From: Mucilaginibacter inviolabilis
GTDB lineage: Bacteria; Bacteroidota; Bacteroidia; Sphingobacteriales; Sphingobacteriaceae
DNA: 64,000 bases
Assembly: GCF_011089895.1 (NCBI RefSeq)
Contig: NZ_JAANAT010000001.1
Coordinates: 3,038,001 to 3,102,000, forward strand
Direction: 5' to 3'
Within the stretch, counting starts at the first letter, position 1. Each line of letters starts with the position of its first letter. The translations under genes and the position numbers were made by a program. The notes under the pieces are model-generated. The model had not been told where the DNA came from, made no database searches, and saw only the letters and a list, made by a program, of their open reading frames with translations. Below, one piece after another: positions 34,408-43,866 of this stretch.

Positions 34408-35211
34408 ATGCCTTTACAAGCACCCGCTACCGCCAATACTCCTGCAACCGGATTTGAACGCCTGCTCCATATTATGGACGACCTGAGAGCCAACTGCCCC
34501 TGGGATAAAAAACAAACACTGGAAAGTCTGCGGCACCTCACTATTGAAGAAACCTATGAGCTAAGCGATGCCATTTTAGGCGCCGACATGCCCGAGATAA
34601 AAAAAGAGCTGGGTGATATTATGCTTCACCTGGTTTTTTATGCCAAAATAGCTTCTGAAACTAATGATTTTACCATTACAGATGTGCTCAACAGTGTATG
34701 CGAAAAGCTCATCAACCGGCACCCGCATATTTATGGCGATGTGGAGGTGCAAAACGAAGAAGATGTTAAACGCAACTGGGAACAGATTAAACTGAAAGAG
34801 GGCAACAAATCGGTACTAGGTGGTGTGCCTGCTTCTTTGCCGGCATTGGTAAAGGCATCTCGTATACAGGAAAAAGCACGCGGCGTAGGTTTCGACTGGG
34901 AAGAAAAAAGCCAGGTATGGGCAAAAGTTGAAGAAGAAATGCAGGAGTTCAGGAACGAATTTAATGCCGAGGATGAAAGCACCATCGACCATGAAAAAGC
35001 CGAAGGTGAATTTGGTGATTTACTATTTTCGCTCATTAATTACGCCCGCTTTATCAACATCAATCCCGAAAACGCATTGGAAAAAACAAACAAAAAATTC
35101 ATCAAACGTTTTCAATACCTGGAGCTTAAAGCCAAAGAAAACGGCAAGCAACTACAAGACATGAGTCTGGCCGAAATGGATGTATTTTGGGACGAGGCAA
35201 AAAAATTATAA
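34408..35211 (+). CDS. mazG: Nucleoside triphosphate pyrophosphohydrolase
   Basis: 267 aa, the two-domain bacterial length. The family opening is FERLLHIMDDLRANCPWDKKQ, and the metal-binding EExxE...ExxD motifs appear as IEETYELSDAI with KKELGDIMLHL, repeated in the second half as EEEMQEFRNEF with EGEFGDLLFSL. It hydrolyses non-canonical and canonical NTPs to NMP and PPi. A putative lipoprotein gene follows in the same direction after ~60 nt. Confidence 0.95.
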   Translation: MPLQAPATANTPATGFERLLHIMDDLRANCPWDKKQTLESLRHLTIEETYELSDAILGADMPEIKKELGDIMLHLVFYAKIASETNDFTITDVLNSVCEKLINRHPHIYGDVEVQNEEDVKRNWEQIKLKEGNKSVLGGVPASLPALVKASRIQEKARGVGFDWEEKSQVWAKVEEEMQEFRNEFNAEDESTIDHEKAEGEFGDLLFSLINYARFININPENALEKTNKKFIKRFQYLELKAKENGKQLQDMSLAEMDVFWDEAKKL

Positions 35212-35275
35212 AAATTTTTAACCCCGGTGTATCGTTTTAATAAATCGCCCCGTAATGGTAAAAAAGATGAAGATT

Positions 35276-35737
35276 ATGAAGCGAAATTTATTTTTAGTGT
35301 TACCATTATTAGCATTGATAGTTTTAGGTGAAGCTTGTTCACCCAAAAGTGATAATACACCTCCGCCTCCGCCTCCTTTGGGCACATTTAGCGGAACTTT
35401 TAAATTGCTGGTAAAGAAAACCACCGGCTCAGGATTCGATACGGTAAAAAAAGATCCGTTGTTTGCTGTAAAACTTTCTCAACCGGGCAATTATATTGTA
35501 ACCCAGTCTACTTCCAGTATACATGCGCTAAGCAGAGGGGCTTTTCAATATAATCCTCTCTCGGGTCTCATGGCTTTTTATGACAGCACTTATGTAGCAG
35601 GCCCCCAAACCACAATCCGATTGATGGGCACTTATCAATATGGCTATGATGGACAGAGCAGGTTCCAATTGCAACGTGTTAATGGAACGCAGGATTCTAT
35701 CCTTTTCTATGACCTTAAAAAGACTGCTTCAAATTAA
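35276..35737 (+). CDS. Putative lipoprotein of unknown function
   Basis: 153 aa from the ATG at 35276; two in-frame ATGs upstream (35255, 35267) are also possible. MKRNLFLVLPLLALIVLGEAC is an SPII signal with lipobox LGEAC and Cys21. The acidic/serine residues after the cysteine and a run of six prolines form a short tether. The rest, including FSGTFKLLVKKTTGSGFD, looks like a small beta-rich domain. I do not recognise a family. It is followed by a clear terminator. Confidence 0.75.
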   Translation: MKRNLFLVLPLLALIVLGEACSPKSDNTPPPPPPLGTFSGTFKLLVKKTTGSGFDTVKKDPLFAVKLSQPGNYIVTQSTSSIHALSRGAFQYNPLSGLMAFYDSTYVAGPQTTIRLMGTYQYGYDGQSRFQLQRVNGTQDSILFYDLKKTASN

Positions 35738-35755
35738 TTATTGTTTTAACTTCCA

Positions 35756-35791
35756 GGTTGCTGCTATTACAGGCGGCAGCCTTTTATTATT
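35756..35791 (+). terminator. Intrinsic terminator of the lipoprotein gene
   Basis: GGTTGCTGC (35756-35764) pairs with GCGGCAGCC (35773-35781), with G-T wobbles, followed by TTTTATTATT. Confidence 0.65.
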
Positions 35792-35805
35792 AACCATCTA
35801 CCTAT

Positions 35806-35860
35806 GTTAACAGCTAAAAGACCAGCAGTACCGGATACTACTGGTCTTTTAGCCGTTAAC
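35806..35860. repeat. Long near-perfect palindrome
   Basis: GTTAAC and GCTAAAAGACCAG on the left (35806-35825) pair with CTGGTCTTTTAGC and GTTAAC on the right (35841-35860) with one mismatch. There is no clear T-run, so it could serve as a transcription or processing barrier. Confidence 0.55.
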
Positions 35861-35868
35861 ACCACAGA

Positions 35869-35925
35869 TCAGGTTGATCACCTGAAAATTTATTATTTTT
35901 AGGTGTATCAATAAGGCACCTTATT
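35869..35925. promoter_or_regulatory. Palindromes before the ECF sigma gene
   Basis: TCAGGT-TGATC-ACCTGA at 35869-35885 and AATAAGG-CA-CCTTATT at 35910-35925. Both are in the 121 nt before the sigma start and are candidate operators. Confidence 0.35.
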
Positions 35926-35981
35926 ACGTAAGGTACTATAGATCAACAGCAAAAATTTATAGGCGGAATTAAATATATTTA

Positions 35982-36536
35982 ATGCATTCACCCCCTCGCA
36001 TTACTGAAGAAGAGATCATCAGCCAATGCAAAACCGGCAGCTTAAAGTACCAGGAAATGCTGTATAAGCTATTCTATGGCTACGCCATGGGTATAAGTTT
36101 GCGTTACAGTTTAAACAGGGACGATGCATTAGAGGCTGTAAATGATGCCTTTATAAAGGTTTTTAATGCCATACATAGTTATAACATTGATAAACCATTT
36201 AAAGCCTGGCTGCGCACCATAGTAGTAAATACTGCCATTGACCGCAGGCGCAAGGATCTTAAATTTCAGCTTAATGTTGATTTGGATAATGCTGCTCCCC
36301 TGAGCAGCAATGTAGGCACAGTTGATAATTTAAATGTGCAGGATATTTTAAAACTGATGAATGAGCTGCCTGCAATTCAGCTTACCATCTTTAATTTATA
36401 CGAAATAGACGGATATAATCACGACGAAATTGCAAATATGCTCGCTATTCCGGTAAGCTCATCGAGGGTTTACCTGAGCCGGGCAAAAGAAAGATTAAGA
36501 AAAATGTTAAGGAAAGAGACACAAAACCATGGATGA
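35982..36536 (+). CDS. ECF-type RNA polymerase sigma factor
   Basis: 184 aa. Region 2 is visible as YGYAMGISLRYSLNRDDALEAVNDAFIKVF and KPFKAWLRTIVVNTAIDRRR (parts of a continuous block). Region 4 is LPAIQLTIFNLYEIDGYNH with the recognition helix IANMLAIPVSSSRVYLSRA. The stop lies 8 nt inside the next gene, which encodes a membrane-anchored partner that probably restrains it. Target genes are unknown. Confidence 0.9.
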   Translation: MHSPPRITEEEIISQCKTGSLKYQEMLYKLFYGYAMGISLRYSLNRDDALEAVNDAFIKVFNAIHSYNIDKPFKAWLRTIVVNTAIDRRRKDLKFQLNVDLDNAAPLSSNVGTVDNLNVQDILKLMNELPAIQLTIFNLYEIDGYNHDEIANMLAIPVSSSRVYLSRAKERLRKMLRKETQNHG

Positions 36537-38028
36537 GCAGTTGGATAACGACTTAAGCAACCGCATCAGGGAGGTGTTTGATAATTTTGATGACACCACA
36601 TTTCCTTCTGCTGATGAAGGCTGGTTACTGCTCAGGGAAAAATTTCCTGAAACGGAAAAGAAACGTCCGGTTGCCTGGTTGTGGTGGGCAAGCACGGCTG
36701 CGGCTATATTGCTATTTTTAAGTATTGGCCTTTGGATGACCGGTAAAAAACAATCTACGGATACATTGGCTCTAAAACCGGCCAAAAAACATACCGAACA
36801 AGCCTCAACTGTTGATAGTGCTGTATCATTAGCTGCAACACAAAATCCGGCTAATAAAAATAATGTTCTTGATACCGGTGCAGCCCCTTTAGCCGGCACA
36901 AAAAAAACTACCCCGAAAGTGGCTTCTTATAACCCAACTGTTGCCTCCACCATGTCGGGAGCAGCAACGGCCCAGGTTCCTGTTTATGCCAAAACGAATG
37001 TAAATCCGGCGGCTTCTCAGGTTCTGGCTAATACGCAAGTCAATCCTGCTCTCAAAGCCCAACCAACTATTGACAGTACAAAAAACGTGGCCGCTAAAGC
37101 AAATGCGCAACAATATGCGGCGGCAGCCAAAAACTCCAATACCTCTATAATTGAATCTGCAAAAAAAATCAAACCTGCCGACAGCGCCAAAACTGTAATA
37201 GCTAAAACCAATACACAGCGGCAACCCGTTACGCCTCCGGCCACCAAAGGGTCAATCATGTTAAATCAACAACAGCAGGCGCAACCACCTAAAAAGGGTA
37301 TGGAGGCATTGTTTGCTGCCGAACAAGCCCAACAGCCACAAAAAAACAAGCAAGAGTATGCCGAAGATAAAAAAGTACGTTTTGGGGTGTATGCAGCAAC
37401 CTTCTTTAACTATGCCAAAGGCAGCCACAACCAGGTAAATGCCGGTGCAGGTGTTACATCTGATATCAGGCTTACTAAAAACTTAAAATTATCAACCGGG
37501 TTAATGCTGGCTCAAAATACATTGAGCTATAATGGGGGTTCACCTCCAAATTCCAACCTCGACGCCTTGGCCAGGGCCCCACAGGCTTTTGCCCCTTATG
37601 ATAAAGAGACTTTATTTTCGGCCAACTCGTCGTTCCCGGTACTTAAAAATTATAATGCCAGTCTTATTGGGTTGGATATCCCGGTAAATATTAAATATGA
37701 ATTTAACCCGCAAAAAACTGATGCTTATGTTTCGGCGGGGTTAAGTTCGGGTACATTTATCAACGAATCCTATACTTCTGTTTACGGCTATTCCGCTGCT
37801 GGTGCATCCACACAAACAACAGAAGATGTAAGCCGCAAAAGCTTCAACAGTTTCTATTTTGCCAAGATGCTCAATGTGTCTTTCGGTATAGGCACCCCTG
37901 TGGGTAAAGGCAACCGTTTGATCATCGAGCCATTCTTAAAATATCCTATTGATGGCCTGGGTTCACAACAGATCCAATTCGGTTCGGCAGGCTTAAATTT
38001 GAAATTTAATTTTACAGGGAAGAAATAG
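36529..38028 (+). CDS. Membrane-anchored anti-sigma-like protein with C-terminal beta-barrel-type domain
   Basis: 499 aa, no signal peptide. Residues 1-47 are acidic and cytoplasmic (MDEQLDNDLSNRIREVFDNF), fitting a sigma-binding tail. A single span (~48-70; WLWWASTAAAILLFLSIGLW) follows. Residues ~71-280 are low-complexity, rich in Ala, Thr, Gln and Lys. The last ~215 residues, from VRFGVYAATFFNYAKG, alternate like an outer-membrane beta-barrel (OMP_b-brl type) and end SAGLNLKFNFTGKK. Coupled to the ECF sigma gene by an 8-nt overlap. A protein spanning inner membrane to a barrel-like periplasmic domain could carry envelope signals; this is inference. Confidence 0.78.
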   Translation: MDEQLDNDLSNRIREVFDNFDDTTFPSADEGWLLLREKFPETEKKRPVAWLWWASTAAAILLFLSIGLWMTGKKQSTDTLALKPAKKHTEQASTVDSAVSLAATQNPANKNNVLDTGAAPLAGTKKTTPKVASYNPTVASTMSGAATAQVPVYAKTNVNPAASQVLANTQVNPALKAQPTIDSTKNVAAKANAQQYAAAAKNSNTSIIESAKKIKPADSAKTVIAKTNTQRQPVTPPATKGSIMLNQQQQAQPPKKGMEALFAAEQAQQPQKNKQEYAEDKKVRFGVYAATFFNYAKGSHNQVNAGAGVTSDIRLTKNLKLSTGLMLAQNTLSYNGGSPPNSNLDALARAPQAFAPYDKETLFSANSSFPVLKNYNASLIGLDIPVNIKYEFNPQKTDAYVSAGLSSGTFINESYTSVYGYSAAGASTQTTEDVSRKSFNSFYFAKMLNVSFGIGTPVGKGNRLIIEPFLKYPIDGLGSQQIQFGSAGLNLKFNFTGKK

Positions 38029-38033
38029 GAAGA

Positions 38034-38125
38034 AGTATCAAGTAGCTAGTATCAAGTATCATGACTTTTTAAAGCGGTTATTCAATATAAGCAATCTTGA
38101 TACTTGATACTAGCTACTTGATACT
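38034..38125. repeat. Heptamer inverted repeat (AGTATCA family), copy 1
   Basis: Each 28-bp arm is four heptamers: AGTATCA in positions 1, 3 and 4 and AGTAGCT in position 2 (38034-38061). The right arm (38098-38125) is its perfect complement. The 36-nt spacer is unique. It lies between convergent genes. Confidence 0.8.
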
Positions 38126-38133
38126 GAAAAATC

Positions 38134-39354
38134 CTATTTAAACCTGATAGCCTTTACCGGTGATATTTTGCTTACCAGCATAGATGGGATAATGAGTACC
38201 AGCAGGCAAATAACCAGTGTGCCTAAATTGAGGAGGAAAATATCACTGAAACTAAACTCTACCGGTACAAAGGTCATGTAATACGATGCCTGGTCGAGCT
38301 TAAAAAAGTGGGTTTGCTGTTGAAAGAAACCTAAACCCAGGCCCAACATATTGCCCAGTAACAATCCTAAACCAATAAGATAGGTTGCGTTAAATAAAAA
38401 CACCTTTTGTATGTTCCAGTTGGTGGCACCCATAGCTTTAAACATACCAATCATGGAAGTTCGCTCCAGGATCATGATGAGCAGTGCCGATATCATATTG
38501 ATCACTGCCACTATAACCATCAGTACCAGCATCACTACAGAATTTACATCCAGCAGGTTAAGCCATTCAAATATGGCCGGATAATCCTCTCCTACGGTAT
38601 AAGAGCGTAATTTTACCGGCAGTATATCATCGAGTTTGTTGGCGGCATAATCTACCCGGTCAAAATCAGATACATGCAATTCATACTCCCCAATTTCGCC
38701 GGGCTTCCAGTTATTAAGCCGGTTGATCAGAGATAAAGCCCCTATCACAAAGGTTTTGTCCACCTCTTCTACCCCAATACTAAATATTCCCTTTATTTTA
38801 AACTGACGTTTACGCAGCGGTTCCTGAACAAAATACATCAGCAGCTTATCGCCCACCTTTAATTTTAAACGATTGGCCGTGGTTTGCGATAGCATGATCT
38901 CTTTTTGTGCTTCTACCGAGTCGGTAAAGTTAATCACATCGCCGGCCACCATGGTCTTTTTAAAATAGCTCCAGTCGTAGTTTTTATCCACACCCTTCAA
39001 CACCACCCCTTCTATTTCATTATTTGCTTTTATAATACCTGGCTTGGTAGCAAAAGGCATTACCCTGGTAATCAGCGGACTTTTCATCGCCCGCGCTTCA
39101 AATTTAGGATCGGCCGCGAAGGGAGAGCTTTCGTAGGAACTGTTCAGGTCGAATTTCACTACCCTGATGTCGCCGGCAAAGCCGCGGATCTTTTCACGGA
39201 TTTCGCGTTTAAACCCTTTCACAATAGCCAGCGAAAGTATCATCACCCCCAAACCCAGCATAATACCGATGATGGCAATGCGCACAATCAGTTTTGAAAA
39301 GGTGCGTTTTGACTTAAATGTTATCCGGGCTGATATAAAAGAGGCGAAACTCAA
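38134..39354 (-). CDS. ABC transporter permease, FtsX/LolC-LolE type
   Basis: 406 aa. An N-terminal span (~25-47; VRIAIIGIMLGLGVMILSLA) is followed by a large periplasmic MacB_PCD-like domain (~50-270) and three C-terminal spans, the four-helix layout of the family. The cytoplasmic loop MILERTSMIGMFKAMGATNW is a signature. Members extract lipoproteins from the inner membrane or move other substrates. No ATPase gene is next to it. Bacteroidota often encode this permease alone, so LolC/E function is likely but unproven. Confidence 0.87.
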   Translation of the reverse strand: MSFASFISARITFKSKRTFSKLIVRIAIIGIMLGLGVMILSLAIVKGFKREIREKIRGFAGDIRVVKFDLNSSYESSPFAADPKFEARAMKSPLITRVMPFATKPGIIKANNEIEGVVLKGVDKNYDWSYFKKTMVAGDVINFTDSVEAQKEIMLSQTTANRLKLKVGDKLLMYFVQEPLRKRQFKIKGIFSIGVEEVDKTFVIGALSLINRLNNWKPGEIGEYELHVSDFDRVDYAANKLDDILPVKLRSYTVGEDYPAIFEWLNLLDVNSVVMLVLMVIVAVINMISALLIMILERTSMIGMFKAMGATNWNIQKVFLFNATYLIGLGLLLGNMLGLGLGFFQQQTHFFKLDQASYYMTFVPVEFSFSDIFLLNLGTLVICLLVLIIPSMLVSKISPVKAIRFK

Positions 39355-39439
39355 TGCAGAATGATTTTTTGTACCTTCGCAAATATGCGGTTTTGCTGCT
39401 AAACCTGCTACTTTAAAAATTGTTTAACCATAATATTTT

Positions 39440-40690
39440 ATGCTGACAACACGTATTTTTTTGCAATGTGCTTTTATTACAGTTTTATGGACAAATACGG
39501 CATGTGGTAGCCCGGCTGTTTGTACCGATTGCGACTCAACAAAAATCAATTCGGACGAGGAAATAGTCACCAAAATAATTACCGGTGCCGATCAGGTTCC
39601 GCTGTATATTAACTATCTTAAGGGTAAAAATATTGGGATGGTGATCAATCAAACTTCTGTTATTGGCAAAAATCTAAAGCCCAGTGTGGATAGTTTGCTG
39701 CATGCAGGTATCACCATAAAAAAAATATTCGGACCCGAGCATGGCTTTAGGGGAAATGCCAGTAACGGCGCCAGTGTAAACGACGATGTTGATACCAAAA
39801 CCGGTTTACCCGTTATATCTTTATACGGCAATAAACACTATAAACCCACCACTGAGGATTTAAAAGGTCTTGACCTGATGATATTTGATGTTCAGGATGT
39901 AGGCGTCCGTTTTTACACTTATATATCAACGCTACATTATGTAATGGAGGCCTGTGCCGAAAACAATATCGAACTGATGATATTGGACAGGCCCAATCCA
40001 AACGGTTACCTGATTGACGGCCCTGTATTGGATACTGCCAATGTGCCCCGTGCCTTTGTAGCCATGCACCCTATTCCCATCAGTCATGGTATGACCATTG
40101 CCGAATACGCCCAAATGATAAACGGCGAGGGCTGGCTAAAGGATGGACTCAAGTGTAAATTAAAGATCATCAAAGTAGCCAATTACAAGCATTCTTTGCC
40201 TTACAAATTACCTGTAAACCCATCGCCTAATTTAAATACCGATCAGTCCATTATCCTGTATCCAAGTATATGCTTATTTGAGGGCACAACTTTAAGTCTG
40301 GGTCGTGGTACATTTTTTCCTTTTTTAGAGGTAGGCCATCCTTTGTTAAAGGGTAAATACAGCTTTTCATTCACCCCGCTGAGTATCAAAGGCATGAGCG
40401 AAGATCCACCGCAGAAAGACAAAGAATGTTTTGGTGTGGATTTAAAAGGGATGAGTACAGATATGATCCGGAAAAAAGGTCGCCTTGACCTATCTTTATT
40501 GATGGAGTTATATAAAGCTTTCCCCGATAAGGCGCACTTTTTTAACGCCTATTTTACTAAGCTGGCCGGTACTCCCGAATTAAGGAAGCAGATAGAAGCA
40601 GGGAAAAGCGAGGAAGAGATCCGTAAAAGCTGGGAGCCCGGTTTAAATAAGTTTAAAACCGTAAGGCGCAAATATTTATTATATGAATAA
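39440..40690 (+). CDS. DUF1343/NamZ-like exo-beta-N-acetylmuramidase lipoprotein
   Basis: 416 aa. A signal with lipobox NTAC (MLTTRIFLQCAFITVLW...) points to a lipoprotein. The DUF1343 core is recognised by GKNIGMVINQTSVIG, KIFGPEHGFRGNASNGA, LMIFDVQDVGVRFYTYIST and DRPNPNGYLIDGP. NamZ of Bacillus subtilis (GH171) releases MurNAc from the non-reducing end of peptidoglycan fragments; related activity in cell-wall recycling is likely here. Confidence 0.87.
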   Translation: MLTTRIFLQCAFITVLWTNTACGSPAVCTDCDSTKINSDEEIVTKIITGADQVPLYINYLKGKNIGMVINQTSVIGKNLKPSVDSLLHAGITIKKIFGPEHGFRGNASNGASVNDDVDTKTGLPVISLYGNKHYKPTTEDLKGLDLMIFDVQDVGVRFYTYISTLHYVMEACAENNIELMILDRPNPNGYLIDGPVLDTANVPRAFVAMHPIPISHGMTIAEYAQMINGEGWLKDGLKCKLKIIKVANYKHSLPYKLPVNPSPNLNTDQSIILYPSICLFEGTTLSLGRGTFFPFLEVGHPLLKGKYSFSFTPLSIKGMSEDPPQKDKECFGVDLKGMSTDMIRKKGRLDLSLLMELYKAFPDKAHFFNAYFTKLAGTPELRKQIEAGKSEEEIRKSWEPGLNKFKTVRRKYLLYE

Positions 40691-40693
40691 GAT

Positions 40694-40855
40694 AGTATCA
40701 AGTAGCAGAGATTAGTATCAAGTAGCTAGTATCAAGATTTTATTTATGAAAGATTCTTTTAAAAGCCTTGATACTTGATACTAGCTACTTGATACCCCCA
40801 ATAATACTAACTACTTGATAGCAATCTTGATACTTGATACTAACTACTTGATACT
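40694..40855. repeat. Heptamer inverted repeat (AGTATCA family), copy 2, expanded
   Basis: Left units at 40694-40734 (interrupted by a 14-nt variant) and two right arms at 40769-40796 and ~40827-40855, built from TGATACT with AGCTACT or AACTACT. It ends 12 nt before the fmt start codon. Confidence 0.75.
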
Positions 40856-40867
40856 AAAAATAAAAGC

Positions 40868-41785
40868 ATGAGAATTGTATTTATGGGTACCCCCGAGTTT
40901 GCGGTTGCGTCATTAGATGCGCTGATTAAAGCAGGCAGCGACATTGTAGGTGTGGTTACGGTTCCTGATAAACCGGCAGGTCGTGGGCAAAAGGTAAGCG
41001 AATCGGCAGTAAAACAATACGCGGTTGCTAACGGGCTAAAAGTACTGCAACCCGAAAAGCTAAAAAACCCGGAGTTTTTGGCCGAACTAAAAGCACTCAA
41101 CGCCGACTTACAGGTGGTAGTTGCTTTCCGGATGCTGCCCGAAGTAGTTTGGGCTATGCCGCCAAAGGGTACCATCAATTTGCACGCTTCGCTTTTACCA
41201 CAATACCGCGGCGCGGCTCCTATTAATTGGGTGCTTATCAATGGTGAAAAAGAAAGCGGTGCTACTACCTTTTTCCTGAAACATGAAATTGATACCGGCG
41301 ACGTGTTATTTACCGAAAAAGTAACTTTAACAGGTCATGAAACAGCTGGCATCTTGCACGACTGGCTCATGAACAAGGGTGCCGGCCTATTGGTTAAAAC
41401 CGTAAAAGCGGTTGAAAGTGGTCGTTACCACGAACACCCGCAAACAGCCCTGCTCACCGGCGAAGAATTGAAACACGCCCCAAAAATTTTCAAAGAAGAT
41501 TGCCTAATCGACTGGACACAGCCTGCCCAAAGCATCTACAACAAAATACGAGGGCTTAGTCCTATCCCAACCACTTACACTGATCTTAATGGTAAAGTAT
41601 TAAAGATATACGGTTCAGAATTGCAAACAGACGAGCCCGCCATACAACCCGGCGGTTTCCTTACCGACAACAAAACCTACCTGAAATTTGCGGCTAAAGA
41701 TGGGTTTATTAGCGTTACCGATATTCAGCTCGAAGGCAAAAAACGCATGGGTATTGAAGATTTTTTGAGGGGGATGAGGTTGTGA
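40868..41785 (+). CDS. fmt: Methionyl-tRNA formyltransferase
   Basis: 305 aa, normal length. The N-terminal formyltransferase fold opens MRIVFMGTPEFAVASLDALI. The catalytic region is INLHASLLPQYRGAAPINW, followed by LKHEIDTGDVLF. The C-terminal tRNA-binding domain includes KIRGLSPIPTTYT. It formylates initiator Met-tRNA. The 5' region is taken up by a heptamer hairpin element, so initiation may be influenced by structure there. No def gene is adjacent. Confidence 0.96.
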   Translation: MRIVFMGTPEFAVASLDALIKAGSDIVGVVTVPDKPAGRGQKVSESAVKQYAVANGLKVLQPEKLKNPEFLAELKALNADLQVVVAFRMLPEVVWAMPPKGTINLHASLLPQYRGAAPINWVLINGEKESGATTFFLKHEIDTGDVLFTEKVTLTGHETAGILHDWLMNKGAGLLVKTVKAVESGRYHEHPQTALLTGEELKHAPKIFKEDCLIDWTQPAQSIYNKIRGLSPIPTTYTDLNGKVLKIYGSELQTDEPAIQPGGFLTDNKTYLKFAAKDGFISVTDIQLEGKKRMGIEDFLRGMRL

Positions 41786-41825
41786 GGTAATCGCTCCGCG
41801 CGTTATGCAACAAAACTCTAATTAA

Positions 41826-41908
41826 TTTGTCATCCTGAGGAACGAAGGATCTATTTGTAAACTATTCATGTTGTAAAATAGATACTTCGCTATGCTCAGT
41901 ATGACAAA
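41826..41908. repeat. Hairpin repeat, family A, copy 3
   Basis: Opens TTTGTCATCCTGAGGAACGA and closes GCTCAGTATGACAAA. Confidence 0.7.
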
Positions 41909-41997
41909 CCGTTTTATTAAATACCCGATCAACTAAATCCCCCATCAACCCAAAGTCAAAATAAAATAAACAGTTCGTTAATAATCACCATGTTTGC

Positions 41998-42005
41998 TAT
42001 TTTTG
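41998..42005 (+). promoter_or_regulatory. -7 box of the DUF3050 gene
   Basis: TATTTTTG, exact consensus match, 21 nt before the ATG at 42027. An in-frame TTG at 41994 lies upstream of it and is not a credible start. Confidence 0.5.
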
Positions 42006-42026
42006 CGGCCACAAAATTTATTATCC

Positions 42027-42824
42027 ATGGCCAATTACAGCGACAGAATCACCCTGCTAAAATCCGAGATACAGCCTTTACGTGAGCAACTGATACAACA
42101 TGAGCTTTATAAAAACATCAACTCCCTGGAGGAACTTACCGTTTTTATGGATCATCACGTATTTGCAGTGTGGGATTTTATGTCGTTGTTAAAATCGTTG
42201 CAGCAAAAACTAACCTGCACAGTTACCCCATGGATGCCTACAGGTAACTCCAACACACGTTACCTCATCAACGAAATAGTTACCGGCGAAGAGAGCGATG
42301 TGGATGAAGCAGGTAACCGCACCAGTCATTTTGAGCTATATCTGCGCGCCATGCAGCAGGCAGGCAGCCAGGCCGTTGCTATCAACAACCTATTCAATGA
42401 GCTAAACTTTGGCAAACATATTGACGAGGCCCTGATCATTGCCGATATCCCGGTAGCTGCGCGCAACTTTGTACAGCACACCTTTGAAGTGATAGATACA
42501 CCTAAAAATCATGTGCAGGCCGCAGTGTTTACCTTTGGCCGCGAGGATCTGATCCCTGATATGTTTGTGAGCATTGTAAAAGAACTAAGCCAGCAATTGC
42601 CGGGCAAGGTTGATATTTTATTATACTACCTGGAACGCCATATTGAGGTTGATGGTGATCACCACTCCCAGTTAGCCTACCAAATGACCGCCGAACTTTG
42701 CGGCGATGACGATACCAAATGGCAGGAAGCAACAGAAGCCGTAAAAGAAGCCCTGCAAATCCGCATAGCTCTTTGGGATGGTATTTTGACTGCCATTAAA
42801 GCGCCGGTGTCTTCTGAGTTGTAA
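42027..42824 (+). CDS. DUF3050 family protein
   Basis: 265 aa. The family is recognised from [26 protein letters not shown] and [20 protein letters not shown] (read in parts), plus [19 protein letters not shown] near the C-terminus. Several conserved histidines and a mostly helical layout suggest a heme-oxygenase-like metal-binding fold. The reaction is unknown. It is flanked on both sides by family A hairpins. Confidence 0.82.
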   Translation: MANYSDRITLLKSEIQPLREQLIQHELYKNINSLEELTVFMDHHVFAVWDFMSLLKSLQQKLTCTVTPWMPTGNSNTRYLINEIVTGEESDVDEAGNRTSHFELYLRAMQQAGSQAVAINNLFNELNFGKHIDEALIIADIPVAARNFVQHTFEVIDTPKNHVQAAVFTFGREDLIPDMFVSIVKELSQQLPGKVDILLYYLERHIEVDGDHHSQLAYQMTAELCGDDDTKWQEATEAVKEALQIRIALWDGILTAIKAPVSSEL

Positions 42825-42834
42825 GTTATAAAGG

Positions 42835-42914
42835 TTTGTCATCCTGAGGAACGGAGGATCTTCTTCAACATACCAGTTGTAAAACAGATGCTTCACTGCG
42901 TTCAGCATGACAAA
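42835..42914. repeat. Hairpin repeat, family A, copy 4
   Basis: Opens TTTGTCATCCTGAGGAACGG, closes CGTTCAGCATGACAAA; lies 10 nt after the DUF3050 stop, between convergent genes. Confidence 0.7.
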
Positions 42915-42933
42915 CTAATAAAGACTTTTACCC

Positions 42934-43770
42934 CTACAGCTTATTCAGCTCATCCATTAATACCTTACTGATACGGTTAAAATAGCGTCGTACGCCAAAA
43001 CCCATGACTGATTGGATACCACGGGTGGCATTGGTTAAAAACACCTCATCGGCCTCGTATAAAATATCGGGGTTTATCTGTGCCTCGGTAATATCGATAT
43101 TATTTTCCCGTGCCAGTTTGATCACCACCTGGCGCATCACCCCTTCCACACAACCTTCGCTCAATGCCGGGGTGTATAAATGGTTTTGGTAATAGATAAA
43201 TATATTGGAACTGCTGGCTTCGCATAAAAAGCCGTTCTGGTTGAGCAAAAACACATCATCCAGCTTGTTCTGGGTTTTGTAGATACCCGCCATCACATAA
43301 ATAAGTGAATTGCAGGTTTTGATGTTCGACAGATAATTTGACGGCTTGGGCAGCTCGCTGAACACATCCATGATCAGTCCCTTCTCGTTCAAAAAGTAAC
43401 GCGGTTCTTCGGATGCGGTAAGTTCCAGGCAATAGCCCATTTTATTTTGCGACGGGGTATATAAACCTTCGGCATCACGATAAACGGTAAGGCGTAGCCG
43501 ACCGTGTTTCACTTTATTGCGTTTGGCTAGTTCTTCTGCAATATCCTTTAAAAACCAGGCATCCATTTGCGAGTAACCGTCTATTTTCAACGCTTTCATA
43601 CCCCGCTGCAGACGGTCGGCATGCTGGTCGGCAAATTTGAGCTGCCCCTTCATTAAGCGCATACTTTCAAATAAGCCATCGCCATACTTAAAAGCCCGGT
43701 TAGCTATAGTAAGCAGCTGGCTGTTTGCCGGAATTATATCTCCATTAAAATTGATTAAAACGGGTGTCAT
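42934..43770 (-). CDS. Class IV aminotransferase (branched-chain aminotransferase/ADC lyase-like)
   Basis: 278 aa. NRAFKYGDGLFESMRL is the family opening and SNIKTCNSLIYVMA holds the predicted PLP lysine, Lys151. DDVFLLNQNGFLCEASSSNIF and EVFLTNATRGIQSV follow. The short length and the DGLFESMR form fit 4-amino-4-deoxychorismate lyase (PabC) or D-amino acid aminotransferase more than IlvE; I leave the substrate open. The 5' leader consists of an 8-nt tandem repeat beginning 2 nt before the ATG. Confidence 0.85.
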   Translation of the reverse strand: MTPVLINFNGDIIPANSQLLTIANRAFKYGDGLFESMRLMKGQLKFADQHADRLQRGMKALKIDGYSQMDAWFLKDIAEELAKRNKVKHGRLRLTVYRDAEGLYTPSQNKMGYCLELTASEEPRYFLNEKGLIMDVFSELPKPSNYLSNIKTCNSLIYVMAGIYKTQNKLDDVFLLNQNGFLCEASSSNIFIYYQNHLYTPALSEGCVEGVMRQVVIKLARENNIDITEAQINPDILYEADEVFLTNATRGIQSVMGFGVRRYFNRISKVLMDELNKL

Positions 43771-43772
43771 GT

Positions 43773-43803
43773 AGATGTGCAGATATCAGATGTGCAAATG
43801 TGC
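43773..43803. repeat. 7/8-nt tandem repeat (AGATGTGC) at the aminotransferase start
   Basis: Units AGATGTGC, AGATATC, AGATGTGC and AAATGTGC, directly upstream of the minus-strand ATG at 43770. Confidence 0.5.
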
Positions 43804-43866
43804 GGATTTTTTAGATGCGGAAATACTTACAGCGTAATTCATATGTGATGCTCGTGTAAAATCATA

